Of a stretch of 64,000 nucleotides of DNA, positions 1 through 9,100 are shown piece after piece. This DNA is from Vibrio aerogenes (GTDB lineage: Bacteria; Pseudomonadota; Gammaproteobacteria; Enterobacterales; Vibrionaceae). The DNA lies in assembly GCF_024346755.1 (NCBI RefSeq), contig NZ_AP024861.1:1736001-1800000 (forward strand). The letters run 5' to 3'. Made by a program: the position numbers and the translations under genes. The notes below the pieces were generated by a model that did no database searches, had not been told where the DNA came from, and was given only the letters and a program-made list of their open reading frames with translations. Every line of letters begins with the position of its first letter. Positions within the stretch are counted from its first letter, which is position 1.

Positions 1-376
1 TTTTTTACTTTTTTCCTCAGATGATACCTGAATGATGCGCTCTTCCTTCCTTTCAAAGCAAGGGATAGCTCTGTTTTTACGCTTTGAATGCTGTGTATAT
101 CCGGATATTCAGAAAAGTGTGATGCGTCACAAAATAAACTCAATAATTCGTTTTAAATTGATTATGAAATATTTATTTCGTATAAAGAGTTTATCCGTTT
201 CAGCATAATAACCGGAGTGTTAAGCAGGTGTGCTGCCGGGCGGCTCTTGTAAGACTGACGGTGAAACATTTACCGTCTCAGTTAAAGAGAGAATGATCAC
301 AACCTGATCCGCGGGTGTTGCTGCTACCCCGGGAATTGGTTTGATTCACACAATATAACAAATAAGGATGAGAGAA
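1..376. other. Non-coding region upstream of mmsA
   Basis: No gene is supported here. The stretch is AT-rich around 120-210 and would hold the promoter of the downstream dehydrogenase gene. I see no convincing operator, terminator or RNA gene. Any gene to the left lies outside the window. Confidence 0.4.
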
Positions 377-1888
377 ATGAAAGTGCTTCAGAATTTTATC
401 AATGGTCAGATTTCTGAGAGCCAGAGTCATCGCTTTGGTGCCATTTATAATCCGGCTAATGGTGAGCAGATTCGTCAGGTTGTGTTGAGCTCTGCCAAAG
501 AAACAGAAGCTGCAGTGGCAGCGGCTGAGCAGGCTTTTCCTGCCTGGTCCAAAACATCGCCGCTGAAACGGGCGCGTGTCATGTTTCGTTTTAAAGCATT
601 GCTGGAACAGAATATGGATCGTCTGGCAAAAACTATCTCTGAAGAACACGGCAAGGTGTATTCAGATGCTGTGGGAGAAATTACCCGTGGCCTGGAAGTG
701 GTTGAATTTGCCTGTGGTATTCCACACCTGCAGAAGGGAGAGCATTCTGCGAATGTCGGGACGGGTGTTGACAGCCATTCTCTGATGCAGCCTTTGGGCG
801 TTTGTGCCGGAATTACGCCATTTAATTTCCCGGCAATGGTGCCGATGTGGATGTTCCCGATCTCGCTTGCAACAGGCAATACTTTTGTTTTGAAACCTTC
901 CGAAAAAGATCCCAGCCTTGGATTAATTATGGCTGAGCTGTTGAAAGAAGCTGGTTTGCCTGACGGCGTTTTTAACGTGGTAAACGGTGATAAAGAAGCG
1001 GTCGATGTGTTATTAACTGATCCGCGGGTCCAGGCTGTGAGCTTTGTTGGCTCGACACCCATCGCCGAATATATTTACAGTACAGCTTCAGCCCATGGCA
1101 AGCGTTGTCAGGCACTTGGCGGCGCTAAAAATCATTGTATCCTGATGCCGGATGCTGACATGGATATGGCTGCAAATGCGATTATGGGGGCAGGTTTTGG
1201 TGCGGCCGGTGAGCGTTGTATGGCATTGTCTGTGGTGGTTGCTGTCGGTGATGATACGGCGGATACCCTGATTGCCAAACTGGAAGAGAAAATTGCGCAG
1301 ATGCGGGTTGGACCCGGTTTAACCGACGGACCAGAAAACGACATGGGCCCGGTGATTTCAGCTCAGCATCAGGAAAAAATTTGCGGATATATCGATTCCG
1401 GTGAAGCGCAGGGTGCGAAAATTGTTGTGGATGGACGTGGTTATCAGGTGCCGGGACATGAAGCCGGTTATTTTGTCGGGCCGACTCTGATTGATCAGGT
1501 ATCGCCTGAGATGACTATCTATAAAGAAGAAATCTTTGGCCCGGTACTTTCAGTGGTCCGGGTGAGCGATTATGAGACTGGATTAGCCTTGGTCAATCAC
1601 CATGAATACGGTAACGGTACGGCTATTTTTACCCGTGATGGCGAAACGGCGCGCCAGTTTAGTGAAGATGTGATTGCAGGAATGGTTGGCGTGAATGTGC
1701 CGATTCCTGTCCCTATGGCATTTCATAGCTTTGGCGGATGGAAACGTTCCATTTTCGGGCCACTGAATGTACACGGTAATGATGGTGTTCGTTTTTATAC
1801 CCGTATGAAGACCGTCACCAGTCGCTGGCCGGCCAGTGTGCGTCTGGAAAAACACACCAGCGCATTTGTGATGCCGACCATGGATTAA
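377..1888 (+). CDS. mmsA: CoA-acylating methylmalonate-semialdehyde dehydrogenase
   Basis: The product is a cytoplasmic aldehyde dehydrogenase of about 503 residues that oxidises methylmalonate or malonate semialdehyde with NAD and CoA, giving propionyl-CoA or acetyl-CoA in valine, thymine and inositol breakdown. The fold is uninterrupted: an N-terminal NAD-binding half, the segment GFGAAGERCMAL with the catalytic cysteine near residue 285, and a C-terminal KEEIFGPVLSVV motif. The CoA-acylating branch typically shows the PFNFPAMVPMWMFP block and a SFGGWKRSIFG block, both present. An ATG at 368 is in frame, but AAGGA at 364-368 sits 8 bases before the ATG at 377, so I prefer 377. It is followed by a hairpin terminator and no co-transcribed partner is seen, so the rest of the pathway must be elsewhere. 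Confidence 0.93.
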   Translation: MKVLQNFINGQISESQSHRFGAIYNPANGEQIRQVVLSSAKETEAAVAAAEQAFPAWSKTSPLKRARVMFRFKALLEQNMDRLAKTISEEHGKVYSDAVGEITRGLEVVEFACGIPHLQKGEHSANVGTGVDSHSLMQPLGVCAGITPFNFPAMVPMWMFPISLATGNTFVLKPSEKDPSLGLIMAELLKEAGLPDGVFNVVNGDKEAVDVLLTDPRVQAVSFVGSTPIAEYIYSTASAHGKRCQALGGAKNHCILMPDADMDMAANAIMGAGFGAAGERCMALSVVVAVGDDTADTLIAKLEEKIAQMRVGPGLTDGPENDMGPVISAQHQEKICGYIDSGEAQGAKIVVDGRGYQVPGHEAGYFVGPTLIDQVSPEMTIYKEEIFGPVLSVVRVSDYETGLALVNHHEYGNGTAIFTRDGETARQFSEDVIAGMVGVNVPIPVPMAFHSFGGWKRSIFGPLNVHGNDGVRFYTRMKTVTSRWPASVRLEKHTSAFVMPTMD

Positions 1889-1939
1889 GAGCGTGGAATA
1901 AACGCTTTACTGATTTCCAGAGATCAATTTTTCAGACGT

Positions 1940-1970
1940 CAATGCCCGGATAAGCTCCGGGCATTGTTTC
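1940..1970. terminator. Hairpin terminator between converging genes
   Basis: A perfect 11-bp inverted repeat CAATGCCCGGA / TCCGGGCATTG has a 5-base loop and is followed by TTTC. It lies between mmsA and the converging binding-protein gene and could serve both strands, although the T-tract is short on each side. Confidence 0.75.
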
Positions 1971-1993
1971 AAATCATTATTTCAGCTAAGCGC

Positions 1994-2815
1994 TTATTGT
2001 AGCTGGCTGAGCCATTGATTGGACTTAAACCACTTGTTGTAAATACGATCATAAGTCCCGTCACCTTTGATCTGTTTCAGGTAGTTATTCAGCAGGTTGA
2101 CAAAATCACTGTCTCCCTGACGCACAGCCCATCCCAGAGGTTCAAATGTGAAAGGCTGGTCCAGATGAATCACTTTACCCGGATTTCTGGCAGAGTAGAC
2201 GGCGTTATAAGAACCATCGTAGACAAAAGCATCGGCTTTATTATTTGCAACCTGAAGGGCAGCATCTGCGGAGGTTTCGAAGAGATTCAGTTTCGCTTTG
2301 GACAGATATTTCTTTGCAGCTTCGGCGCCAGTCGTTCCCAGTTGAGCTGAAATTGTATATTCAGGGGCGTTTAAGTCACGGTAAGATTTGATTTTTCCTT
2401 TGAGAGACGGAGAAATCAGGACGGTCTGACCCGCCTGAAAGTAGGCGTCAGCAAACGCAACACTCATATTGCGTTTCGGTGTGATGGTCATCCCGCCAAT
2501 AAAGTCACAGCGATTGGTTTGCAGTGCCGGAATAATGCCGTCCCACCCGGTGTTCACCGGGACAAATTTGACACCCATTGAGCGTGCCATGTGTTTTGCA
2601 ATATCAATGTCGAAACCAATAAAACGACCGTTTTTACTGGTCATTTCAAACGGAAGGTAGCCAGCTTCAAAGCAAAACTTAAGTTCGCCGGATTTAAGAA
2701 TGCCTGAAATCGTTGATTCACTGGCTGTGGCAGGTAAAGCTGATAATGTTGCACTACTGATAGCCAGCAGTACGAGAGAATGACGAATTCCTTTTTTTAA
2801 TTGGTCGGATTTCAT
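1994..2815 (-). CDS. Amino-acid ABC transporter substrate-binding protein, family 3
   Basis: A periplasmic solute-binding protein of about 273 residues. From the ATG at 2815 it starts MKSDQLKKGIRHSL and has a hydrophobic signal peptide ending near ALPATASES. The mature part shows the polar amino-acid binding pattern: CFEAGYLPFEM, then GFDIDIAKHMA and FIGGMTITPKRN, with a second lobe around GTTGAEAAKKYL. An upstream frame extension to 2857 lacks a ribosome site, whereas GGAAG precedes 2815. No permease or ATPase gene is adjacent, so the protein must work with a distant transporter or act as an orphan. The exact ligand cannot be read from the sequence. Confidence 0.87.
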   Translation of the reverse strand: MKSDQLKKGIRHSLVLLAISSATLSALPATASESTISGILKSGELKFCFEAGYLPFEMTSKNGRFIGFDIDIAKHMARSMGVKFVPVNTGWDGIIPALQTNRCDFIGGMTITPKRNMSVAFADAYFQAGQTVLISPSLKGKIKSYRDLNAPEYTISAQLGTTGAEAAKKYLSKAKLNLFETSADAALQVANNKADAFVYDGSYNAVYSARNPGKVIHLDQPFTFEPLGWAVRQGDSDFVNLLNNYLKQIKGDGTYDRIYNKWFKSNQWLSQLQ

Positions 2816-3199
2816 TGTTTTTATACTTCCATAGATATGCAGATAATGAGAAAACATGGCGTCACATCATCATCCCGTTGTGTTTACTGGTATCACAGAT
2901 GATTCACGGACATCTGGTGATCATACCGGCAGTATGAGCCGGGTATGCATCATCGAAGAAAAAAGCCGAAAGTTCAATTCTTTATTTTTATATCTTATCT
3001 GTTTATTGACTGAACTATTGATTGAAATGTGTTTTGATAAGTTTACATATTTCGCACTTAATTAATTTTTAAATTAACAGTAATTCCTCTATACAAGCAC
3101 TGCGATTGATGGCATAATTCGTCTCACAAAATGATTGAATATTCAATCTTCTGAAAATAAAAAAACATCAAAAAAATTATATACTAACAACGTCAGATT

Positions 3200-3226
3200 G
3201 GCTTACCCTCCGGGGTAAGCCTTTTC
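3200..3226 (+). terminator. Orphan plus-strand terminator
   Basis: GGCTTACCC-TCCG-GGGTAAGCC is a 9-bp perfect stem with a 4-base loop followed by TTTT. Nothing annotated on the plus strand lies upstream within this gap, which leaves room for a small RNA beginning somewhere in 3000-3190. Confidence 0.6.
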
Positions 3227-3250
3227 ATTTTCCGGATACCGGCAGGTATA

Positions 3251-3278
3251 AAAAATGCCCTCTCAAGCCGGGCATTTC
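3251..3278 (-). terminator. Terminator of the unknown periplasmic protein gene
   Basis: Read on the minus strand, AAATGCCC pairs with GGGCATTT across a 9-base loop and is followed by a T-run. It lies 20 bases beyond the stop codon at 3299. Confidence 0.75.
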
Positions 3279-3298
3279 ATCATCATTGTGTCAATGAT

Positions 3299-3973
3299 TC
3301 AGTCTTCAAAATTATGCAGCAGTTTGTATTTTAATTGTTTCTTACCCGCTTCCAGCACTTGAATTTTAACACCTCTGAAGGTAATGATATCCGACTTGGC
3401 GAGATCAAAAGTAATGCTGTTTGCTGCGGTGGGTACGGCTGTGCTGTTGATATATTCGCGGTATCTGATGCTGATTTTTTTGCCGTCTTTATGCCCGTTA
3501 TAGGTCAGGGTCCGGACAATATTTTCTCCGCGGTCTGAGCCCACATCTTTTTTGGTATAGTCACCCCGGGCGCAGCTTTTCTTCCCGTGTCTGGTGATGA
3601 GACAAATATCTGCCCCTGCTTTTTTCTCAACCGATATCGCTTCTACTTCATCTGCAGATTTGGCTTTAGTGATGCCATAAGGCAGGAAAAAGGTGTGTGC
3701 TTTATCGTAGCCCATTTGTTTATATGCTGTCGCAATGACTTTATAGTTTGAGATCTGAATATCTTTGTTGACGATCAGCATTTTTTCCATCGCAACTTTC
3801 CCTTTTTCGACCAGTGTCTGCCCCAGAGTCGCGGTACTGATAGTCCCGATAGCCGGTGACTCTGGATTTCTGATCAATAACTCGGGGCCATTATATGGCA
3901 CGGATGCCCATGCAGCATTCCCGATAAGAAAGAAAATACAACCTGATAATGATAATACGAGATTCTTTTTCAT
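3299..3973 (-). CDS. Predicted periplasmic protein of unknown function
   Basis: 224 residues starting MKKNLVLSLSGCIFF, with a clear signal peptide cleaved near NAAWAS. The mature protein is basic and soluble-looking. A pair of cysteines (ADICLITRHGKKSCARGDY, near residues 127 and 137) could form a disulphide, and no transmembrane segment follows the signal. I do not recognise the family. It is monocistronic, with its own terminator downstream and a divergent binding-protein gene upstream at 4202. Confidence 0.7.
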   Translation of the reverse strand: MKKNLVLSLSGCIFFLIGNAAWASVPYNGPELLIRNPESPAIGTISTATLGQTLVEKGKVAMEKMLIVNKDIQISNYKVIATAYKQMGYDKAHTFFLPYGITKAKSADEVEAISVEKKAGADICLITRHGKKSCARGDYTKKDVGSDRGENIVRTLTYNGHKDGKKISIRYREYINSTAVPTAANSITFDLAKSDIITFRGVKIQVLEAGKKQLKYKLLHNFED

Positions 3974-4201
3974 ATTTGTTCTGTTTTATTGTGGTTTGAC
4001 GTTGTTGTTCAATTTTAAGCATATGCAGAAAAAATAACAGCTTCCGCTTTCGGTTAAGTGATATTGGTGGAATAGTTCGGCAAATATTGGGTGATTTGAT
4101 TTATTGAGTCATTTGATAATTGCTGGTTTGTTGTCTATAAAAAAATGAGGCCCGAGACTATATTGGGCGGCGCTTCCAGCTCACATCCTTTGGAGTCACA
4201 G

Positions 4202-5344
4202 ATGATATCACTGACGAAACGTTTGATTCATTTCTTCTTCATCCCTTTTTTACTTGTCATATTGATATCGACGGCTGCTTTTGCATCAACTTACCGGTTT
4301 GCCTTGTTCGCTCCGAGAAATGATCCTTTCTGGCTGGGAATGGAAGCGATGATGCAGGCTACCTGTGCGGATTTGAAAGTCGAGTGTGAAGTGTATTATT
4401 CCTATGATAATCAATATGAAATGCTGAGGCAGATGGAAAGAGCAATGACAGGTAAAAATAAAGTTGATGCGATTATATTCCAGAACTTTAAGTTGCTCGG
4501 CGCTCAGTTTATTAAGCTGGCAGAGAAACACAAGGTTGCTGCTTTTTTACTGAATGCCCCATTATCAGCAGCAGATTATCAGGTGATGGGCAAACCCAGA
4601 GAGAAATATAAATTCTGGTTGGGAGAAATGCTGCCGGATGATGAGTGGGCGGGAGAAGAAGTGGCCAATATTTTAATTGATGCTGCAATTCAAAAAGGAA
4701 AGCTGGAAAAAGAAGGGAAAATTGGTTTAATTGCGATTAATGGTATTACCTCAGACGGTGCGGCAATTGAGCGGATGAAAGGCCTGAATAATGCACTGCG
4801 TAAGCGCAATGATGTTATTTTGTATCAGGCGTTCAATGGGTACTGGGAGTCAGAGCAGGGCAGAAGTAAGTTTTTGCATGCTTATGGCCGTTATCCGCAG
4901 ACCGATGTGGTGTGGGCAGCCAGTGACAATATTGCAATTGGGGTGGTGCAGGGAATTGAAGCGTTAGGCATGACGCCCGGTGTTGATGTGTTGACCGGAG
5001 GGATTAACTGGTCAGCTCAGGGAATTCAGGCGGTTGAAAGTGGTGTTTTTGAAATGAGTATCGGTGGTCACCTGATGGAAGCTTCCTGGAGTGTTATCAT
5101 GCTATATGATTATTTTCAGGGGATTGATTTTAATTCTGAAGGTGTGAGCTTCAAATCGGGTATGTATGCAATACGTCACGATGAAGGACAAAATTTTCAG
5201 CAAATATTTTCGCGGAAAAACTGGGGTAAAATTGACTTCCAGCGCTTTTCGAAGCACTACAATCCGGAACTGAAAAAGTATCGGTTTGATGTGCAGAATG
5301 TGCTGGAACAACTGAAAGAATTGGCTCAGCCACAGGATCAGTAA
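4202..5344 (+). CDS. Periplasmic sugar-type binding protein (Peripla_BP/LuxP-like fold)
   Basis: About 380 residues: signal peptide (MISLTKRLIHFFFIPFLLV...AAFAS), then a type I periplasmic-binding fold starting YRFALFAPRNDPFW, like ribose- or galactose-binding proteins and the AI-2 receptor LuxP. The repeated lobe features are visible: VDAIIFQNF near residue 80, GLIAINGITSDGAAIERMKG near 180 and VVWAASDNIAIGVVQGIEALG near 240. GGAG lies 8 bases before the ATG at 4202, favouring it over an upstream ATG at 4145. No transporter genes are adjacent. It converges on luxN with only 26 bases between stops. Such solitary proteins often feed a membrane sensor, but the partner here is not shown. Confidence 0.75.
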   Translation: MISLTKRLIHFFFIPFLLVILISTAAFASTYRFALFAPRNDPFWLGMEAMMQATCADLKVECEVYYSYDNQYEMLRQMERAMTGKNKVDAIIFQNFKLLGAQFIKLAEKHKVAAFLLNAPLSAADYQVMGKPREKYKFWLGEMLPDDEWAGEEVANILIDAAIQKGKLEKEGKIGLIAINGITSDGAAIERMKGLNNALRKRNDVILYQAFNGYWESEQGRSKFLHAYGRYPQTDVVWAASDNIAIGVVQGIEALGMTPGVDVLTGGINWSAQGIQAVESGVFEMSIGGHLMEASWSVIMLYDYFQGIDFNSEGVSFKSGMYAIRHDEGQNFQQIFSRKNWGKIDFQRFSKHYNPELKKYRFDVQNVLEQLKELAQPQDQ

Positions 5345-5370
5345 GCAGATCCAAAGCGACAAAATATGTC

Positions 5371-7905
5371 TCAATAGCTGGTTTCAAGTGCACGGATAAT
5401 TGTGCTGCTGTTATATTCGCTGTTCAGGCATTGACTCAGCATTTTTTGTAGTTCAGCTTTACTGGTTGGCTTTGTCAGGCGGCCATCCATCAACTCCTGA
5501 ATCAGCTGCAACTCTTTTTCACCTGACTCGCCGGATAAGGCAATCACCGGTGTATCCGGTGAAAGAGCTTTTATCTCTGTTGTCGCTTCAAAGCCGTTCA
5601 TAACCGGCATTTGGATATCCATGATGACTAAATCCACCTGATTATGACGGAAAATATCCAGCGCCGTTTTACCGTTATCTGCATGCAGGATCTGATAGCC
5701 AAGCTGTTGAACAAACAGCTGAACCAGTGTGCGTTGCATTTTATTATCATCGACGACCAGAATCGTTTTTTCTTTGGCGCGGTGATGAACATCAGGCTCC
5801 GGATTATCTGCCGGAATGTTATTTTCATCGCCTTCCTGCCCTGCTTCATCCACTGAGGCTTCCAGAGGCAGGGAAGGGAAAATTAAGTGGAACTCAGTAT
5901 ATTGTCCATATTGAGAATAGCATTCAATTGTGCCGCCAAAAGAATTCATCACCCGCTTACAATAACTTAGCCCGAGGCCGCTTCCACCCTGCTTGTGGTA
6001 GCTGTAAAAATCTTCAAAGATTTGTTTCAGTACATGTTCGGGAATCCCGGGCCCGGTATCTCTGAAGATCACTTTATTCTGTTGCAGGCTCTGGTGAGTA
6101 CTGATTTCCAGAGTGCTGGCCGGATAGGCTTCAAAATAGTAAATCGCATTTCTGAGCAGGTTGAATACGACAAAATTAAATAGTGTATCATTCGCCCGGA
6201 CAGTGAAATCATGTCCGGTATGAAGGTGAACTCTGGAGCGAATGGCTTTTGATTCAAATCCAAATTGATTCATTGCCTGCAATAATAACCGGCTAATTGA
6301 AGAGACAGTCATGGACTCCTGCGCCAGAGGGGAGTGAGAAACTTCCCGCAGAATCATATTGATCAGTTGCTTGCCGCGGCCGATGGTTAACTTTCCCTGA
6401 TTGATTTCATCCGTCAGGACTTCTCTGGGCCGCTGATCATCGATCTTAATCTGTAACTTTTCAAAATGGAGCTGGAGCTGAGTGAGCGGGTTGCGCATTT
6501 CGTGGGCAATAGAATGGGCTAAAGATTGCGCCTGCTTAAGCTGGAGATCGGCATTAATATAGAATTGAGCTTCTCTGAATACTTTTTTTAATGCTGTGAT
6601 TTCTTCTGCTGAAAATAACTTACCATTGTTTTTATGGGTTGAGATAAGGTAATGAGAGACCGTATCAGCACTGTTAAACATTGGCATAATAAAAGCGGCA
6701 TCATTTTGATTCATTTTTTTATGCAGTTTATTTAATGTCTCTTTTCCTTTGGTTGTATTAATTTTGTCTAATAATTCTTCCAGAATCAGAATGTCATTAT
6801 TTTTCGAAAAATAACGATCAAATAGTTCGTTATCGGGTGATTTTTTTACCAGCTGCATTCTGTTTTCAGGAACATTTAACAGATGGGCTAATTTTTCCAG
6901 AGCATCATGAGGTGATGTTTTAAATTCATCGATGAGTTGATGAATTTTTTCTGATGGTGTTTGATTGGATCGATAAAATATTAAACTAATATATGGCTTT
7001 ACCTGTATAAGAATTGTTTTCCAAACTAATCCAGTAATTAGTGTATATAAAATGATTATATTAAAATGATTGCGATCTATCGTGATAATTGTTACTAGAG
7101 GTAAAAAAAGTATTATTCCAGTGATAATATTTGATAGTAGGAAATATAGCATGTATCTACTGCTATAAAACCGAGATGTAACTAATGCATATCCCATAAA
7201 AATCATTTCAGTTACAGACATCACAGGGGGTAGCCATGTTAAAGAAAAATCACCAAAAAATACAGCTACTAATCCTTGTATAATGGCCATGGATGTCATA
7301 AATATAATCATTCCCATGATCATATAATTTACTTTGGCTTTTTTTAGTTGATTGCTGTTATTTCTAATAGATAATAAATTAAAAAATGTAAGTGATATTA
7401 AATAAATTATCATTAATATAAATATCTTGCCATGATGACCAAACTGTAGAGTGAAGTCACTGACATTACGTATATAAACATGTTGTACTGTTAAACTTGG
7501 AATAATATTTACTAGCAAAGCATAAAGAGATAATATAAAAGATATGAAGTATACTTTTATCGATACTGGTATTTTAGTATATTGTTGCTTAACTTTACAT
7601 GAAAATAAATAGGCAGATAGACATGTGAAAAAAGCTGATATATTGGCAATAATAGCCATTGTCTTAGCTATTATCTCTGGATTCTTGATTAAATATCCAG
7701 TATGGAAATAGGTATTTGATAAGACCCAAACAAGTATACTGATAGAATAATAGAAATAGTAAACATAAAATGAATTCAATATTTTCACATGACTGGATTT
7801 TAGACGAATAAATATATGAGATATCCATAAAATAATGAGTAATGCAACTATAATAAGCTCAATTGCTTTAGGGTACATTAAAATGTTATCGATTATACTG
7901 TCCAT
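5371..7905 (-). CDS. luxN: LuxN-type hybrid sensor kinase for acyl-homoserine lactone
   Basis: 844 residues, close to the 849 of V. harveyi LuxN. The N-terminal 300 or so residues form a multi-pass membrane sensor, including FGDFSLTWLPP and GYALVTSRFYS blocks that match LuxN as I remember it. A linker follows, then a dimerisation/phosphoacceptor segment HSIAHEMRNPL (His near residue 470), an ATPase domain with FRDTGPGIP and GGSGLGLSYC, and a C-terminal receiver with the phospho-Asp in VIMDIQMPVMNG (near 761) and ALSGESGEKEL. LuxN acts as a kinase without ligand and as a phosphatase with ligand, passing phosphate to LuxU/LuxO. The gene starts 10 bases after the luxM stop, so the two are co-transcribed. 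The sensor half is far more AT-rich than the kinase half. Confidence 0.95.
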   Translation of the reverse strand: MDSIIDNILMYPKAIELIIVALLIILWISHIFIRLKSSHVKILNSFYVYYFYYSISILVWVLSNTYFHTGYLIKNPEIIAKTMAIIANISAFFTCLSAYLFSCKVKQQYTKIPVSIKVYFISFILSLYALLVNIIPSLTVQHVYIRNVSDFTLQFGHHGKIFILMIIYLISLTFFNLLSIRNNSNQLKKAKVNYMIMGMIIFMTSMAIIQGLVAVFFGDFSLTWLPPVMSVTEMIFMGYALVTSRFYSSRYMLYFLLSNIITGIILFLPLVTIITIDRNHFNIIILYTLITGLVWKTILIQVKPYISLIFYRSNQTPSEKIHQLIDEFKTSPHDALEKLAHLLNVPENRMQLVKKSPDNELFDRYFSKNNDILILEELLDKINTTKGKETLNKLHKKMNQNDAAFIMPMFNSADTVSHYLISTHKNNGKLFSAEEITALKKVFREAQFYINADLQLKQAQSLAHSIAHEMRNPLTQLQLHFEKLQIKIDDQRPREVLTDEINQGKLTIGRGKQLINMILREVSHSPLAQESMTVSSISRLLLQAMNQFGFESKAIRSRVHLHTGHDFTVRANDTLFNFVVFNLLRNAIYYFEAYPASTLEISTHQSLQQNKVIFRDTGPGIPEHVLKQIFEDFYSYHKQGGSGLGLSYCKRVMNSFGGTIECYSQYGQYTEFHLIFPSLPLEASVDEAGQEGDENNIPADNPEPDVHHRAKEKTILVVDDNKMQRTLVQLFVQQLGYQILHADNGKTALDIFRHNQVDLVIMDIQMPVMNGFEATTEIKALSPDTPVIALSGESGEKELQLIQELMDGRLTKPTSKAELQKMLSQCLNSEYNSSTIIRALETSY

Positions 7906-7915
7906 AAATGTTATC

Positions 7916-9100
7916 TCAGCTATCCGAAGTTGGTTTTAAATTCCTTTTTTGTAAGTAGTATATCCTCTTATATTCTTTATAACTATATTTATTAAACTCA
8001 TTACATAGGTTTTCAATAAGCCATAAACCTTTATGTGTCAGTTTTCCGGTGTCACAGAGATCCTTTACACCAATATGTAGAAAGTTATTATTACCTAATT
8101 TATTATAAAATGCTAGTGCCATTTCTTGCTCGAATACCACAAATGCAAGTGCAATGTTTTTTTTATTTAGTTGCTTAAGAATGTTTTTTTGTGTTAAATA
8201 AAGTATATATGATTTTTCAAATATATTTCCACTTACTGTAAGTCGAATGACTTCACATATACGGCTTTTATCTGATATTATATTTATAAGGCTCTCTTCA
8301 AAAGTTTTAATTGTATTAAAGGTACATTCTTTATTTTTATCAATAGATATAATATTTTCTATATGTGATTTTATTTTCTTGTCAGAGCATAATTTCCATG
8401 ATGATTGAAAAAAAGGTGAAAAGAATAACCATTTATTTTTGTCATTCCATAGATTTATTTTAGCAGTTGATACAATTAAATTGAGCTTTTCCACTTTAGT
8501 GGGTAATGACATAATGAAGTGTGTTCCGTAAGAGGACATGTCTAAAGAAAATAATATTTCATACCATTTTTTTTCTTTTATACACGTGTATAGATTAATA
8601 ATTAATAATGCATCTGATAGTCTCATTGGGAATGGTTCATATAATGTTAGGTATAAAGAGTGATTTGAATGAACATCAGAAATTATCTCACTACTGTAAC
8701 TCTCTTCATTGTAATTAAATTTTTCAACTTGTATTATATTATCGATACTATATTTTTTTTGTATTTGATAAATTTCAAATTCGCACCAAAATTCAGCGAG
8801 ATTATCAAATAGTTGTAATGCTTCAGTCTCAATTTTTAATTCGTGTTTGGATAAAGAATGCTCATCTATTTTATCTGGAAGAAGTTGATATTCTGGTGAA
8901 CCTAATTTATGAGCAAGATTGAAATTGCGTATCCCAGGTATGAATATATCAAATTGTTTGATACGGGTCGTAAGTATACGACTGATAAAGTGTCTGGTAC
9001 TAGTTGTAGCAAGCATGGCTACTTCTCTAAAAAGACCTAATTTTTTCTGTTCCAGATCGAAATTATCTTCAAGTTCTTTAGTGACTAATGTCCGATTCAT
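7916..9100 (-). CDS. luxM: LuxM/AinS-type acyl-homoserine-lactone synthase
   Basis: About 394 residues from the ATG at 9100, matching the 395-400 typical for LuxM and AinS. This non-LuxI family joins an acyl group to S-adenosylmethionine to make the ligand of the neighbouring LuxN. The C-terminal half carries the family-like stretch CEVIRLTVSGN, then VFEQEMALAFYNKL and GKLTHKGLWLIENL. AAAGG at 9106-9110 is 5 bases from ATG 9100 (an ATG also at 9103); an in-frame GTG at 9145 has no ribosome site. Identification rests on these motifs, the length and the tight coupling to luxN. The acyl chain made cannot be read from sequence. The gene is very AT-rich, about 23-28 % GC in the 60-base blocks I counted. 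Confidence 0.88.
   Translation of the reverse strand: MNRTLVTKELEDNFDLEQKKLGLFREVAMLATTSTRHFISRILTTRIKQFDIFIPGIRNFNLAHKLGSPEYQLLPDKIDEHSLSKHELKIETEALQLFDNLAEFWCEFEIYQIQKKYSIDNIIQVEKFNYNEESYSSEIISDVHSNHSLYLTLYEPFPMRLSDALLIINLYTCIKEKKWYEILFSLDMSSYGTHFIMSLPTKVEKLNLIVSTAKINLWNDKNKWLFFSPFFQSSWKLCSDKKIKSHIENIISIDKNKECTFNTIKTFEESLINIISDKSRICEVIRLTVSGNIFEKSYILYLTQKNILKQLNKKNIALAFVVFEQEMALAFYNKLGNNNFLHIGVKDLCDTGKLTHKGLWLIENLCNEFNKYSYKEYKRIYYLQKRNLKPTSDS

Larger units (their letters stand above)
2816..3298. other. Intergenic region with hairpins, no supported gene
   Basis: This 480-base AT-rich gap holds an imperfect hairpin at 2922-2947 (CATACCGGC / GCCGGGTATG) in the leader side of the binding-protein gene, a terminator-like hairpin on the plus strand at 3200-3226, and the terminator of the next minus-strand gene at 3251-3278. 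No credible protein is encoded. Confidence 0.5.

Noticed and set aside
475..1062. Long minus-strand open frame of 195 codons
   Set aside because: It lies wholly inside mmsA in the opposite direction, has no ribosome site and its translation resembles no protein; it is a shadow of a real gene.
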